From: Gammaproteobacteria bacterium
GTDB taxonomy: Bacteria; Pseudomonadota; Gammaproteobacteria; Pseudomonadales; Azotimanducaceae
DNA: 64,000 nt
Direction: 5' to 3'
NCBI GenBank assembly: GCA_026706385.1
Contig: JAPOYV010000094.1
Coordinates: 1-64,000 of the forward strand
Position 1 is the first letter of the stretch, and the number at the start of each line of letters is the position of its first letter. The notes beneath the pieces were generated by a model. The model had not been told where the DNA came from. It did not search any database and worked only from the letters and a program-made list of their open reading frames with translations. Position numbers and translations under genes: made by a program. This document shows positions 34,024 to 42,761 of this stretch, piece after piece.

Positions 34024-34248
34024 ATGTTGGCAAAGCTGACTGCAAAGAACCAACTCACCCTACCAAAGGCCATCATCTCGCACTTTCCAGGTGTCGCGTA
34101 CTTCGACGTCTCCGCCGAGTCTGGTCGAATCGTCCTCGCTCCGGTTCGAGTCAACCAAGCCGACGTCGTGCGCGACAAGCTCGCTGAACTGGGGATCGAG
34201 CAATCGGACGTCAGGGACGCCATCCGCTGGGCTCGCGAGAACCGGTGA
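34024..34248 (+). CDS. AbrB/MazE-fold antitoxin
   Basis: A 74-residue SpoVT/AbrB-type DNA-binding protein: KLTAKNQLTLPKAIISHFPG forms the swapped-hairpin barrel, and FDVSAESGRIVLAPV the second strand pair. The C-terminal 30 residues (ADVVRDKLAELGIEQSDV) would be the toxin-binding helix. AAGGA lies 8 bases before ATG 34024, inside an inverted repeat that is a probable autoregulatory operator. Its TGA stop overlaps the toxin's GTG start (GTGA, 34245-34248). The local base composition is lower in G+C just upstream than anywhere nearby, suggesting a mobile module. Confidence 0.83.
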   Translation: MLAKLTAKNQLTLPKAIISHFPGVAYFDVSAESGRIVLAPVRVNQADVVRDKLAELGIEQSDVRDAIRWARENR

Positions 34249-34667
34249 CAGCGCCACGCGTCGCACTTGACACCAACGTCTTGGTCTCCGCGTTGGTGTT
34301 CAGAACTGGCAACCTGGCTGCATTGCGCACTGCATGGCAAGCCGAGCGCATCCGGCCGATGGCCAGTCATGAGACCGTATCTGAGTTGATTCGCGTCTTG
34401 GCGTATCGGAAGTTCCAACTGACGGACATCGAACGCGAAGATCTGCTGGCGGAATACCTGCCCTGGTGCGAGTCAGTCGCCGTTCCGGCCGACATCGTCG
34501 TACCCGAAGTCCGCGACCCTGACGACCGCATGTTCCTCCGCCTCGCCCTCTCCGGCCGTGCGGATGCGCTTGTCACGGGCGACGACGACCTGCTTTCGCT
34601 CACGGCGTCGTTCCCGGTCGCCATCGTCACGCCTGCCGCCATCACGAGGCTCCTCAAGTCGGCCTAA
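34245..34667 (+). CDS. PIN-domain toxin
   Basis: PIN-fold ribonuclease toxin of 140 residues (COG1569-like, 'putative toxin-antitoxin system toxin component'). The acidic active-site positions are D9 (VALDTNVLVSALV), E43 or its neighbour (ASHETVSELI), D89-D91 (VRDPDDRMFLRLA) and the final aspartates in LVTGDDDLL. It is translated from GTG 34245, coupled to the AbrB-type antitoxin. The pair is a complete type II toxin-antitoxin module directly behind imuB. Its RNA target is not known. The 217 bases that follow to the next gene contain nothing recognisable. Confidence 0.85.
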   Translation: MTAPRVALDTNVLVSALVFRTGNLAALRTAWQAERIRPMASHETVSELIRVLAYRKFQLTDIEREDLLAEYLPWCESVAVPADIVVPEVRDPDDRMFLRLALSGRADALVTGDDDLLSLTASFPVAIVTPAAITRLLKSA

Positions 34668-34884
34668 CCGATGTGGTCGTCCCTGTCAGCCATTTCCGGT
34701 CAACGCCCCGACGGCTGTCATCTTCAACGAGCCCATGGCGCGCCTCCTCGCGTGCAAACATCAACGACTGCACACGCGATCAAGCTGCCGCCTGTCCACC
34801 CCGAATGTTGGCACACGCAGGCGGACCTTGCGTAAACTGCCACCGGCGCCGACTGATCGACGGCGGCGTTTTGGGGAGAGTGAA

Positions 34885-35682
34885 ATGATGCTCGTCGAGC
34901 AAATCTGGACCGGCAACGCCTATCGGAACTTCAACTACCTGATCGCCTGCTCGGAAACCGGCGAGGCGCTCGCCGTCGACCCGCTGGACTACAACAAGTG
35001 CCTCACCGGTGCCAAGGACAAGGGCTGGGAGATCACCCAAGTGCTCAACACCCACGAGCATGGCGATCACACCGGCGGCAACGGCCCGATGATCGAGGCG
35101 ACCGGTGCCAAGCTGCTCGCCCATGCGGGAGCCGGCTCGCGGATCAGCGGGATCGACATCGGCCTCAACGCCGGCGACACGGTTGCCGTCGGGCGCACCG
35201 TCGAACTGCTTGCGATGGACACGCCCGGCCACACCATGAGCCACGTCTGCCTCCTCTCCAAGACCGACCAGCCGGCGCTCTTCAGCGGCGACACCCTGTT
35301 CAACGCAGGCGCCGGCAACTGTCACGGCGGTGGCCACCCGGCGGAACTCTACGAGACCTTCGTCAAGCAGCTTGCCGAACTGCCGGACGACACGCAGATC
35401 TACCCCGGTCACGACTACATCACCAACAACCTCGCCTTCACCTTGGACCGCGAACCCGACAACGCGACGGCCGCGGACCTCTTGGGCGATCTAGAGACGA
35501 GCCACGATCCCGGCCGGGCGATGGTGACGACGTTGGCTCAGGAGAAGGAGTTCAACACGTTCTTCCGCCTGACCAGCGCCACCGTGATCCGGAAGTTGCG
35601 CGAGTCCTTCTCCGACCTCCCGGACGATCCTTCGCCGAAGGAGGTGTTCCTCAAGCTGCGGGAACTGCGCAATAGCTGGTAA
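34885..35682 (+). CDS. gloB: Glyoxalase II-like MBL-fold hydrolase
   Basis: Hydroxyacylglutathione hydrolase-like enzyme, which releases glutathione and D-lactate in methylglyoxal detoxification. The 265-residue protein has the metal motif THEHGDH at 56-62, DTPGHTMSHV, FSGDTLFNAGAGNC and YPGHDYITNNLAFTL, plus a C-terminal helical domain with the segment ending LRELRNSW. The GNCHGGG stretch and the loop after it differ from classic GloB, so a persulfide or other thioester substrate is possible. ATG 34885 has GGGGAGAG about 5 bases upstream; ATG 34888 directly follows. Confidence 0.85.
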   Translation: MMLVEQIWTGNAYRNFNYLIACSETGEALAVDPLDYNKCLTGAKDKGWEITQVLNTHEHGDHTGGNGPMIEATGAKLLAHAGAGSRISGIDIGLNAGDTVAVGRTVELLAMDTPGHTMSHVCLLSKTDQPALFSGDTLFNAGAGNCHGGGHPAELYETFVKQLAELPDDTQIYPGHDYITNNLAFTLDREPDNATAADLLGDLETSHDPGRAMVTTLAQEKEFNTFFRLTSATVIRKLRESFSDLPDDPSPKEVFLKLRELRNSW

Positions 35683-35707
35683 CGGTTGCCCGAACCGAGG
35701 CCGCCCA

Positions 35708-38700
35708 ATGAACCTCCCAGCCACACTGCGCCTCGCCCTCTACGCCGTCGTAATCCTCGCTGGCGCCAGCGTAGCGGCCGCAACGACGTCCGCTGCAGTC
35801 AGCGGCTACGTGCGTACGATCAGCGGCGATCCGGTCCCGGCGGCGCAGGTCGTGATCGTCCATACCCCCTCGGGCACCCATGCCACGGCGGCGGCGGCGG
35901 CGAACGGGGCATTCCACCAGTCGGGTCTGCGTGTTGGCGGCCCCTACGAGATCCGGTTCTCGGCCGAAGGCTTCCAGGACCGAACGCTCACCGAGGTCAC
36001 GTTGACGCCCGGGCCCCAGCCGCCCATTGCCGCGGTGCTGCTCCCGGTCGGCGTCGAGGAGGTCGTTGCGACGGCGAGCGCGGTCACCTCGGCGCGCGAT
36101 CTCAACAACGGTGTCGGCTCGGCGTACACCGCCGCCGACATCGCCGGCCAGCCGTCCATCACGCGGGATGTCATCCGCACCTTGCTGCGCGACCCGCTCG
36201 CGCAATCGGCGGGTGAAGGGAACCTTTCGGTCGGCGGGGTCAATCCACGCTTCAACGGCCTCGCCATCGACGGGTCCCTGCAGCAGGACGACTTCGGCCT
36301 CGGTACCGGCACGTACGCCACCAGCCGCTCGCCGATCAACCTCGACGCCGTGGAGTCGGCGTCGCTGGTGGCATCGGACTACTCCGTGAGCGCATCGGGC
36401 TTCACCGGGGGTCTGGTCAACATCACGACCAAATCCGGGACCAACGAGTGGGACGGCGTCGCGTTCTATGCCTTCCACGGCAACGACCAGGTCGGCGACA
36501 CCTACGACGGCGACCGCAGCTTCACGCCGAGCGCCTTCGAGGAGAAGGAATACGGCCTCTCCGTCGGTGGCCCGCTCATCGCCAACAGGTTGTTCGTCTT
36601 CCTGTCGTACGACGAGTTCGAGGCCGTGCAGCCGGTGGACTTCGCCGCATTCGACGCCGTGAATGGGATCCAGCCGGGGTTCTTCGAGGCGTTGCGCGGC
36701 GTGGTCAGGGACGTCTACGGCTACGATCCCGGCGGGCGCCCCGCATCCGCCTCCACGCCCGAGGGATCCGAGCGGACGCTCATCAAGTTGGACTGGAACG
36801 CGGGTGACGCCCACCGGGCGTCGTTCACCTACCAGCGCAGCCTCGAGACGGGAACATCCGTCGGCGCGGACCGAATGGCTTCCGCGTGGATCGACATCCC
36901 GGTGGACTTGACGGCCTACACCGCGCAGCTTTTCTCCGACTGGAGCGACCGCGTCTCGACGACGCTGCGCGGCAACCTCAAGTCGTTCACTCGCGGTCAG
37001 AACTGCCGCGCGCCTGGTATCGGCGCGCTCGAGTTCGACAACCTCGATGCGGCGGACGTGGCCGGGACGCCGCTCGCCGGGTTGCTCACAGGAAGCGTCG
37101 ACCTTGTGGCCGGCTGCGACCGGTTCCGGCACGCCAACGCCTACGACGACGAACGCCTGCAGCTTTTCGGTGCCCTCGACTATCTCGCGGGCGACCATAT
37201 CCTGCGGTTCGGCGGCGAGCGCGAGTCCTTCGACCTCTTCAACCTGTTCGTGCCCGGCTCGAACGGCCGCTTCGTGTTCGCGGACTTCGCCGCCATCGTG
37301 GACCGCGAGGCGCGGGTCGACTACGTCAACGTGGCATCCAACAACGCAGCCGACGGGGCGGCCGCGTGGGGCTACGACCGGACGACGCTGTTCGTGCAGG
37401 ACACGTGGCAGGCACGGCCCCACCTCGAACTCACGGCCGGTCTGCGCTACGAGCGGTACGCCCAAGACGAGCGGCCGGCAGCCAGCCCGACGATCGCCAG
37501 CGTCTACGGGGTCCGCACGGACAGGAATCTCGACGACTTGGACCTGCTGCTGCCGCGCCTGAGTTTCCGCTGGACCGGTTTGCCTCGCACCGCCGTGTCC
37601 GGCGGTATCGGCCGCTTCTCGGGCGGCGATCCCAAGGTGTGGACTTCCAATGCGTTCCAAGTGCCGACGGTCTTTTCGCGCGCTTTCGCCAAGGGGGTCT
37701 CACCGACCTCGGTGCCCGCCGAACTGCGGGCCATGGTGGCCGCTGGTCGCCCGGTCGCCATCGATGCCATGGCGCCCGGTTTCGAGATGCCGTCCGACTG
37801 GAAGGCGTCGCTGCGCATCGAACGCGATCTGGACCTGGCCCTAGGCGCGCTCGATCTCGGCACAGGCTATACCTTGACCGCGCAGGCCTTGCTGACGTGG
37901 ACCGCGGACGGCTTTCTGTGGACCAACCTCGCGCAGACGATACTGCCCGGCGCGCAGCCGACCGGAGTGGCGCCGGACGGACGCACGATCTATGCCGACC
38001 TCGACGACCTTGGCATCCTGAACCTCGTCACCCTGGCCAACCATCGCGAGGGAAGCAGCCGGATCCTGACCGCCGCCCTGGCCAAGCGGTACGACATGGG
38101 CCTCGATTTCCAGGTGAGCTACGCCTGGCAGGATGTGGAGACGGTGACCGAGGGCCTGTCCTCGCGCGGCATCTCCAATTGGCGCGGCATCGCGGACGCG
38201 GATCGGAACCGCCCGTCGCCACGGACCTCGCCCCACCAGGTGACCCACGCGGTCAAGGTGAACGTCGGCTACGAGCGCGACTTCGGCGCCTTGCGCGCCC
38301 ACGTCGACCTCTTCGCCCGTGCCTGGTCCGGCGACCGTTTCACCTACACGTTCGACGTGGACCGCAACAACGCGCTGTTCGGCCGTGCCGGCGCGGGCGA
38401 GAGCCCCTACGACAACAGTCCGCTCTACGTCCCTGCACGGCACAACGACGCCGCAGTCGTCTACGGGGGCGGCTTCGACCGAGAGGCCTTTTTTGCCTAT
38501 CTCGATGCCAACGAGGTCGAGGCAGGCGTGCATCGCCCGTACGCGGCCGACGCCGGCATGAATCAGGTCTGGGATCTCCGGCTGCGCCTAGATCTTCCCC
38601 GCGTGGGCAGCATCGCCCGCTGGGTCGGCGACAGCCGGGCGAGCATCGTGCTCGACGTGGAGAACGTGCTCAACCTGCTGAACGACGAATGGGGCACCTA

Positions 38701-38944
38701 CCAGGCGGGACCGCGCTTCGGCCAAGCCGCCGTTGTGCGCGCGGACCTGGTCTCGGCGGCCGACGTCGCGGCGTTCGGCGTCGATGGCGCGCCGGCGCTC
38801 ACGGGCGACGCGTCGCGCACGACCTGTCGGCAACCACGGGACTGCGTCTTCCGCTACAACCGGTTTCGTGCGATCGCCTCCGAGTTCCCGTCCGCGGCCC
38901 GGTCGGTCTACCGAATCCGGCTGGGCTTTCGTTTCGAGCTCTAG
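35708..38944 (+). CDS. TonB-dependent receptor, Oar-like, with carboxypeptidase regulatory-like domain
   Basis: Outer-membrane TonB-dependent transporter of 1078 residues. A signal peptide (about 25 residues, cleaved near AAA) is followed by a carboxypeptidase-regulatory-like Ig fold (VSGYVRTISGDPVPAAQVVIVHTP...) at about 30-113. Then comes the plug (VEEVVATASAV ... SAYTAADIAGQPSITRDVIRTLL ... GGLVNITTKSG) and a large 22-strand barrel. This is the layout of Oar/OmpA-related receptors in Xanthomonadales and Shewanella-like marine bacteria, which take up peptides or glycans; the ligand is unknown. GAGG lies 7 bases before ATG 35708. Unusually, the last residues are RFEL rather than a terminal aromatic. 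Confidence 0.88.
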   Translation: MNLPATLRLALYAVVILAGASVAAATTSAAVSGYVRTISGDPVPAAQVVIVHTPSGTHATAAAAANGAFHQSGLRVGGPYEIRFSAEGFQDRTLTEVTLTPGPQPPIAAVLLPVGVEEVVATASAVTSARDLNNGVGSAYTAADIAGQPSITRDVIRTLLRDPLAQSAGEGNLSVGGVNPRFNGLAIDGSLQQDDFGLGTGTYATSRSPINLDAVESASLVASDYSVSASGFTGGLVNITTKSGTNEWDGVAFYAFHGNDQVGDTYDGDRSFTPSAFEEKEYGLSVGGPLIANRLFVFLSYDEFEAVQPVDFAAFDAVNGIQPGFFEALRGVVRDVYGYDPGGRPASASTPEGSERTLIKLDWNAGDAHRASFTYQRSLETGTSVGADRMASAWIDIPVDLTAYTAQLFSDWSDRVSTTLRGNLKSFTRGQNCRAPGIGALEFDNLDAADVAGTPLAGLLTGSVDLVAGCDRFRHANAYDDERLQLFGALDYLAGDHILRFGGERESFDLFNLFVPGSNGRFVFADFAAIVDREARVDYVNVASNNAADGAAAWGYDRTTLFVQDTWQARPHLELTAGLRYERYAQDERPAASPTIASVYGVRTDRNLDDLDLLLPRLSFRWTGLPRTAVSGGIGRFSGGDPKVWTSNAFQVPTVFSRAFAKGVSPTSVPAELRAMVAAGRPVAIDAMAPGFEMPSDWKASLRIERDLDLALGALDLGTGYTLTAQALLTWTADGFLWTNLAQTILPGAQPTGVAPDGRTIYADLDDLGILNLVTLANHREGSSRILTAALAKRYDMGLDFQVSYAWQDVETVTEGLSSRGISNWRGIADADRNRPSPRTSPHQVTHAVKVNVGYERDFGALRAHVDLFARAWSGDRFTYTFDVDRNNALFGRAGAGESPYDNSPLYVPARHNDAAVVYGGGFDREAFFAYLDANEVEAGVHRPYAADAGMNQVWDLRLRLDLPRVGSIARWVGDSRASIVLDVENVLNLLNDEWGTYQAGPRFGQAAVVRADLVSAADVAAFGVDGAPALTGDASRTTCRQPRDCVFRYNRFRAIASEFPSAARSVYRIRLGFRFEL

Positions 38945-38955
38945 AACGGCATCAC

Positions 38956-39522
38956 TTAAGCGAGTTGGTGGATCCGCGCTTCCCGCGTCACGGTATCGAA
39001 GGTGGCGTAGGTGCCGGTGCGCGCCGGCGGACGGGGCTGCGAGCAGGAGCCGGGATTGATGACGGTGACGTTCCCCGCACGATGTACCAAAGGCACATGC
39101 GTATGGCCGAAACAGACCATGTCGTACGGCATCCGAGCGAAAGCGCCCAGACGCGGGCTGCCCGGTTGGATGTACTCGTCCTCGCCGAGTCCCGTATGGG
39201 TCAAGAGCACCCGCACGCCACCGAAGTCGAACTCGCGCATGGACGGCGCATCGGCGAGGAACGCCAAGGACTCGGCCGGAAACGTGCGACGGCACTTCTC
39301 CAGGTAGTCGGGATTCCGCCCGCCGAAGAGCACCGCCTCGTGGTTGCCTTGGATGCAATGAACGTCGTGATCGACCAGCAGCGCCACGGTATCCGGGCAG
39401 AACTCGTACTCGCTCACCGCATCGCCCGCGCAGAGGATCGCGTCCACCGACGACATCTCCGAGAGCACGCGGGCCAGCGCCTTGGCATCGGAATGGATGT
39501 CGGAAACGATGCCGATACGCAC
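38956..39522 (-). CDS. YfcE/MJ0936-type metallophosphoesterase
   Basis: Small calcineurin-like phosphoesterase, about 188 residues, with a two-metal site: DIH in GIVSDIHSD, GDAVSE, GNHEA, THTG and GHTHVP. Family members hydrolyse phosphodiesters such as bis-pNPP or 2',3'-cyclic nucleotides. The natural substrate here is not known. GTG 39522 gives the usual RIGIVSDIH start; GTG 39531 and TTG 39534 are possible upstream starts, and none has a ribosome site. It is convergent with the TonB receptor 11 bases away, and tRNA-Leu follows the start region. Confidence 0.85.
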   Translation of the reverse strand: MRIGIVSDIHSDAKALARVLSEMSSVDAILCAGDAVSEYEFCPDTVALLVDHDVHCIQGNHEAVLFGGRNPDYLEKCRRTFPAESLAFLADAPSMREFDFGGVRVLLTHTGLGEDEYIQPGSPRLGAFARMPYDMVCFGHTHVPLVHRAGNVTVINPGSCSQPRPPARTGTYATFDTVTREARIHQLA

Positions 39523-39551
39523 AGTCAACACCAAGGTCCGGATCGTAGGAC

Positions 39552-39638
39552 TGGTGCTCAGGGAGGGAGTCGAACCCTCACGCCACTAAGGACACTGGAA
39601 CCTAAATCCAGCCCGTCTACCGATTCCGGCACCTGAGC
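39552..39638 (-). tRNA. tRNA-Leu (anticodon UAG)
   Basis: An 87-nt tRNA on the minus strand: acceptor GCTCAGG/CCTGAGC, D-arm GGAATCGGTAGACG, anticodon stem CTGGA/TCCAG with loop TTTAGGT (anticodon TAG), long variable arm, and T-arm GGTTCGACTCC. ACCA is encoded at the 3' end. Confidence 0.95.
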
Positions 39639-39657
39639 GAGGGTCCGAGAGCTTAAC

Positions 39658-39697
39658 AGGACGCCGATAGGCGCGTCCTGGCGGGCTCCGCTCCGCC
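39658..39697. repeat. Two hairpins between divergent tRNA-Leu genes
   Basis: AGGACGC/GCGTCCT (39658-39679) is followed at once by GGCGG/CCGCC around the loop GCTCCGCT (39680-39697). The pair fills much of the 97-base gap between the divergent tRNA genes, where promoters for both must also lie. Confidence 0.45.
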
Positions 39698-39735
39698 CCA
39701 ATCCGTGAGACCCCTCGGCGTATACTCACCCGTCC

Positions 39736-39821
39736 GCCCGGGTGGTGAAACTGGTAGACACAGGGGACTTAAAATCCCCCGGGATTATCCCGTGCCGGTT
39801 CAAATCCGGCCCCGGGCACCA
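39736..39821 (+). tRNA. tRNA-Leu (anticodon UAA)
   Basis: An 86-nt tRNA: acceptor GCCCGGG/CCCGGGC, D-arm GGTGAAACTGGTAGACAC, anticodon stem GGGGA/TCCCC with loop CTTAAAA (anticodon TAA), long variable arm, T-arm GGTTCAAATCC, and encoded ACCA. TATACT at 39721-39726 is a plausible -10 box, with the start 7-10 bases further on. Confidence 0.96.
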
Positions 39822-39859
39822 ATAGGCGGCGCTGCTGCAACGGCTCTCAAGGGCCTCAA

Positions 39860-40942
39860 TCAACGCAACAGCCAGGATCCGAACCGCTCGTTCATGTCCT
39901 CGCCGTTGTCGGCCCACCACGACCAGTCGCTGCGCAGCGCGAGCTTGGTGTTCTCGGACGCGTTGGGCATGTGGCTGGCCATGGGGACGCCCGTGGCAAG
40001 GTGGCTTGTGACCAACGCCTCGGCGGAGCGGCGCGACGGGCTGTAGGCGATGTAGCGGCTGACGGCAGCCATCGAAGCGGGTCGGGAGGCGTATTCAAGG
40101 AGTCGACGGGCCGCCGGTATGTTTGCGGACCCGGACACGACGGCGAGATTGCTGATCTCGAGCACCTGGCCATGCCAGACGATCGTGAACGGCTGGTCCT
40201 CGAGAATCTGGGCGTTGAATATCCTGCCGTTGTAGGCGGTGGTCATGACCACTTCGCCGTCGGCGAGCATCTGCGGGGGCTGCGCGCCCGCGTCCCACCA
40301 CACGACCTGGTCCTTGATGGTGTCGAGCTTGGCGAAGGCTCGATCGACGCCGTCCCGCGTGTCGAGTGTCGCGTAGACATCCGTGGCTGGGACGCCGTCG
40401 GCCATGAGCGCGAACTCGAGATTCGCGAGCGGCGTGCGGCGCATGCCGCGCCGGCCGGGGAACCGCTCGAGGTCGAAGAAGTCCTGGATGGTGCGGGGAA
40501 CGTCGCCTGTCGTCCGCTCGTGGTTGTAGGCGACGATGGTGGAAAAGAACAGCATCGCGATGCCGCATTCGCTGATCAAGCCGGAATGGAAGTCGTCCTC
40601 GGGTGTCGAACCATCCGCGCCTGGGGCCAGCAGCGAGACGTCGAGCGGCTCGAAGAGCCCTTCGTCGCAACCGCGGACGAGATCGGGAAACTGGATGTCG
40701 ACGACGTCCCAGTAGACGTTGCCCGCTTCCACTTGCGAGCGGATCTGCGACAGGCCGCCGCTGTAGTCATCGAGGGTAACGTCGATGCCGGTGGCGGCGG
40801 CAAACGGCTTGAGATAGGCCTCCTCGCAGGCATCGGCGTACGAGCCGCCCCACGAGACCACCGTCACGGACTCGGCCGCCGAATAGGCTGCGCCGAGCCC
40901 CAGCAGAACGCCGGCGACTTGGTTGATCGAAGTGGCGCGCAT
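39860..40942 (-). CDS. PotD-like polyamine/spermidine-type periplasmic binding protein
   Basis: Periplasmic substrate-binding protein of the PotD/PotF class (ABC polyamine-type uptake), 360 residues. A signal peptide (VAGVLLGLGAAYSAAES) is followed by VTVVSWGGSYADACEEAYLKPF, VDIQFPDLVRGCDEGLFEPLD, AYNHERTTGDVPRTIQDFFD and VVWWDAGAQPPQMLADGEVVM, the usual PotD blocks. GGGAG 8 bases before ATG 40942 fixes the start. No ATPase or permease is adjacent, so its transporter is elsewhere or the protein is an orphan receptor. It is divergent from a PhyH-type oxygenase, which may act on the imported compound (inference). Confidence 0.87.
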   Translation of the reverse strand: MRATSINQVAGVLLGLGAAYSAAESVTVVSWGGSYADACEEAYLKPFAAATGIDVTLDDYSGGLSQIRSQVEAGNVYWDVVDIQFPDLVRGCDEGLFEPLDVSLLAPGADGSTPEDDFHSGLISECGIAMLFFSTIVAYNHERTTGDVPRTIQDFFDLERFPGRRGMRRTPLANLEFALMADGVPATDVYATLDTRDGVDRAFAKLDTIKDQVVWWDAGAQPPQMLADGEVVMTTAYNGRIFNAQILEDQPFTIVWHGQVLEISNLAVVSGSANIPAARRLLEYASRPASMAAVSRYIAYSPSRRSAEALVTSHLATGVPMASHMPNASENTKLALRSDWSWWADNGEDMNERFGSWLLR

Positions 40943-41032
40943 GTTTCGTTCTCCCGTGTCGCGTGCCGTGACTTGACGACAGCATGTCCGCCCGGCATTT
41001 TGCCAGCACGGCAACTTCTTGGCTTGACGCCA

Positions 41033-41953
41033 ATGCGGGATATCACCGAGGAGGAACTCCGACGCTACGAACGCGATGGGGTCGTGCATCTGCCGGGTCT
41101 TCTTGACGACGACTGGCTCCTGCGCCTCGAAGCGGCGGTCGCGCAAGCGATATCCGCGGATCCGGCCCAAGTCAATTTCGTGGACTTCAAGGCTCTCGCG
41201 CCGATGATCGAGGCGAGCGGCGCCGAGTTCGTCACCTCCGGCGTCGGGTCTGCAACGGGACGGTTCTGCATCAGCAGCTTCAACTGGCGCCAGTTTCCCG
41301 CACTGGGCGCCCTGTGCTGCGGTCCGCCGCTGCCGGGTGCGGTCGCCGGTCTGATGCGGTCGAATCGAATCAACTTCTACGGCGAGCAACTGTTCCTGAA
41401 GGAAGCCCATTCTCTGCACCGCACGGCGTTCCACCAGGACATCCCCTACTTCCACGTCACCGGAGACAAGTGCTGCACGGCCTGGGTACCGCTCGACGCC
41501 ATTGATGAGGACAACGGCATGATGGGGTATGTGCGCGGCTCCCACCGCTGGCCGACGCACGCGGCGAACGGGTTTGTCACCCGGATGCCGTTGCCCGGAT
41601 CATCGCTTCCGCAGCTCCCCGACATCGAAGGCGGCGCGAGCGAGTACGACATCGTCTACATTCCGGCACAGCCAGGCGACGTCATCGTCCACCACGCCAA
41701 CACCGTCCACGGCGCCACCGGCAACTCCACCGGTCGGGACCGCCGGGCCGCGTCCCTCCACTACCTAGGCGACGACGTTCGCTACCGAGAGCGTGAAGGA
41801 ACGGCCCTGGAGGCGGGTAAGTCCCCCACGTTGGCCACGGGCGACCTCATGGACAGTCCCGAGTTTCCACTGGTCTGGGTAGCTGGCGAGGGATCCGTGC
41901 CACCCGACGACCTCGCTTCTCGACCGTTGCATTCGAGCGAGGTGCACCGATGA
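41033..41953 (+). CDS. Phytanoyl-CoA dioxygenase (PhyH) family protein
   Basis: Fe(II)/2-oxoglutarate oxygenase of the PhyH family, 306 residues. Iron ligands are H134-x-D136 (AFHQDIPYF) and the distal H226 (HHANTVHGA), and an arginine follows in TGRDRRAAS that can bind 2-oxoglutarate. The N-terminus EEELRRYERDGVVHLPGLLDD is typical. Marine members hydroxylate ectoine or other small molecules. Here the conserved ectoine-hydroxylase motifs are not obvious, so the substrate is left open. ATG 41033 is preferred. Its stop overlaps the start of the next reading frame (ATGA). Confidence 0.85.
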   Translation: MRDITEEELRRYERDGVVHLPGLLDDDWLLRLEAAVAQAISADPAQVNFVDFKALAPMIEASGAEFVTSGVGSATGRFCISSFNWRQFPALGALCCGPPLPGAVAGLMRSNRINFYGEQLFLKEAHSLHRTAFHQDIPYFHVTGDKCCTAWVPLDAIDEDNGMMGYVRGSHRWPTHAANGFVTRMPLPGSSLPQLPDIEGGASEYDIVYIPAQPGDVIVHHANTVHGATGNSTGRDRRAASLHYLGDDVRYREREGTALEAGKSPTLATGDLMDSPEFPLVWVAGEGSVPPDDLASRPLHSSEVHR

Positions 41954-42044
41954 GAGCTCTTGCGGCTCTCGTCTTTTCCGCGGCGCTCCATGGCCCGGCG
42001 TCGTCGCAGGAGCCGGGCATCTACCTGAGCATGAAGGGCGCCTC
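41950..42044 (+). pseudogene. Signal peptide fragment, out of frame with the following protein
   Basis: ATG 41950 overlaps the PhyH stop (ATGA) and opens a clean signal peptide, MRALAALVFSAALHGPASSQ, followed by EPGIYLSMKG. After this the frame becomes Arg/Pro-rich and implausible, while the adjacent frame (from ATG 42045 or earlier) reads a normal protein. One inserted or deleted base near 42030-42050 would join them. It is either a sequencing error or a broken secreted protein. Confidence 0.55.
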
Positions 42045-42761
42045 ATGGAATCGGGCCTGCGGTTCAGTCCGGACGGCGAAGCCCGGTATCGGACCAGCGC
42101 CTACATGCAGCAGCTATGGATGGCCGCGACCGCTCAGACCTTGGCGGCCAAGGGCGAGGCGCAAGGTTGTTCTTCGATGGACTGGGCCGATGAAGAGGCG
42201 AGTTTCGAGTGCCCGTTGGGCCACGACGACTACATCTTCACGTTCACCTACGATCCTCGCGACGGCGCTTCGGTGTTGAGGGTCCACGATACAGGGAACA
42301 AGGGGCGTGTCGATCCCGATCAGATCGAGGACTTGGTCTGGGAACTGCCCGGTGCAGACGATCAGGAGGCGCTCGATCGCGCGGCGATCGACCACATCGC
42401 GATCGCGATGGAGGTGTTCACGGGCGGTACGTCTAAGGGACACCAAGCGGCCGGCACGAGGCACTCGGTTGACGACACGATCAACTATGCCGCTCGGACA
42501 CTGGCCCGTCTGGTCCTGGGTTCCAACGCAGGGTTGGCTACCGCGCGCGTGGAAGCGCAACTGACCTATCGGGTCGAGCTGAAAGACGGGCAAGTCTTCG
42601 AACACCGCTACGTCTTGCCACCAACCGACATCGAAGGCCTGCTCACCGACCTGTGGCCAAGCCACGCATCCGAGGCCAGGTGGACCCTCGCAACCCAGTA
42701 CGAGGCGAGGCAGCTCAAGGCGCTGCAGGCCGCAAGGCGACAGTCCGAACCAAGCAGCTAG
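42045..42761 (+). CDS. Hypothetical protein, probably missing its signal peptide by frameshift
   Basis: A 238-residue protein of unknown family, with good coding character (LWMAATAQTLAAKGEAQGC, VDPDQIEDLVWELPGADDQEALDRAAIDHIAIAM). No catalytic motif is recognised; two cysteines lie in the first 60 residues, compatible with an exported protein. ATG 42045 is a poor start without a ribosome site, and a well-formed leader lies immediately upstream in another frame (41950-42044), so the true gene is probably 41950-42761 with one frame change. Its TAG stop shares CTAG (42758-42761) with the convergent hyuB. Confidence 0.6.
   Translation: MESGLRFSPDGEARYRTSAYMQQLWMAATAQTLAAKGEAQGCSSMDWADEEASFECPLGHDDYIFTFTYDPRDGASVLRVHDTGNKGRVDPDQIEDLVWELPGADDQEALDRAAIDHIAIAMEVFTGGTSKGHQAAGTRHSVDDTINYAARTLARLVLGSNAGLATARVEAQLTYRVELKDGQVFEHRYVLPPTDIEGLLTDLWPSHASEARWTLATQYEARQLKALQAARRQSEPSS

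Noticed and set aside
34024..34667. Defence island or prophage at the toxin-antitoxin pair
   Set aside because: No integrase, phage or restriction genes surround it; it is a lone module between imuB and gloB.
35651..37660. 669-codon minus-strand frame opposite the Oar-like receptor
   Set aside because: Antisense shadow with composition typical of reversed TonB receptor codons.
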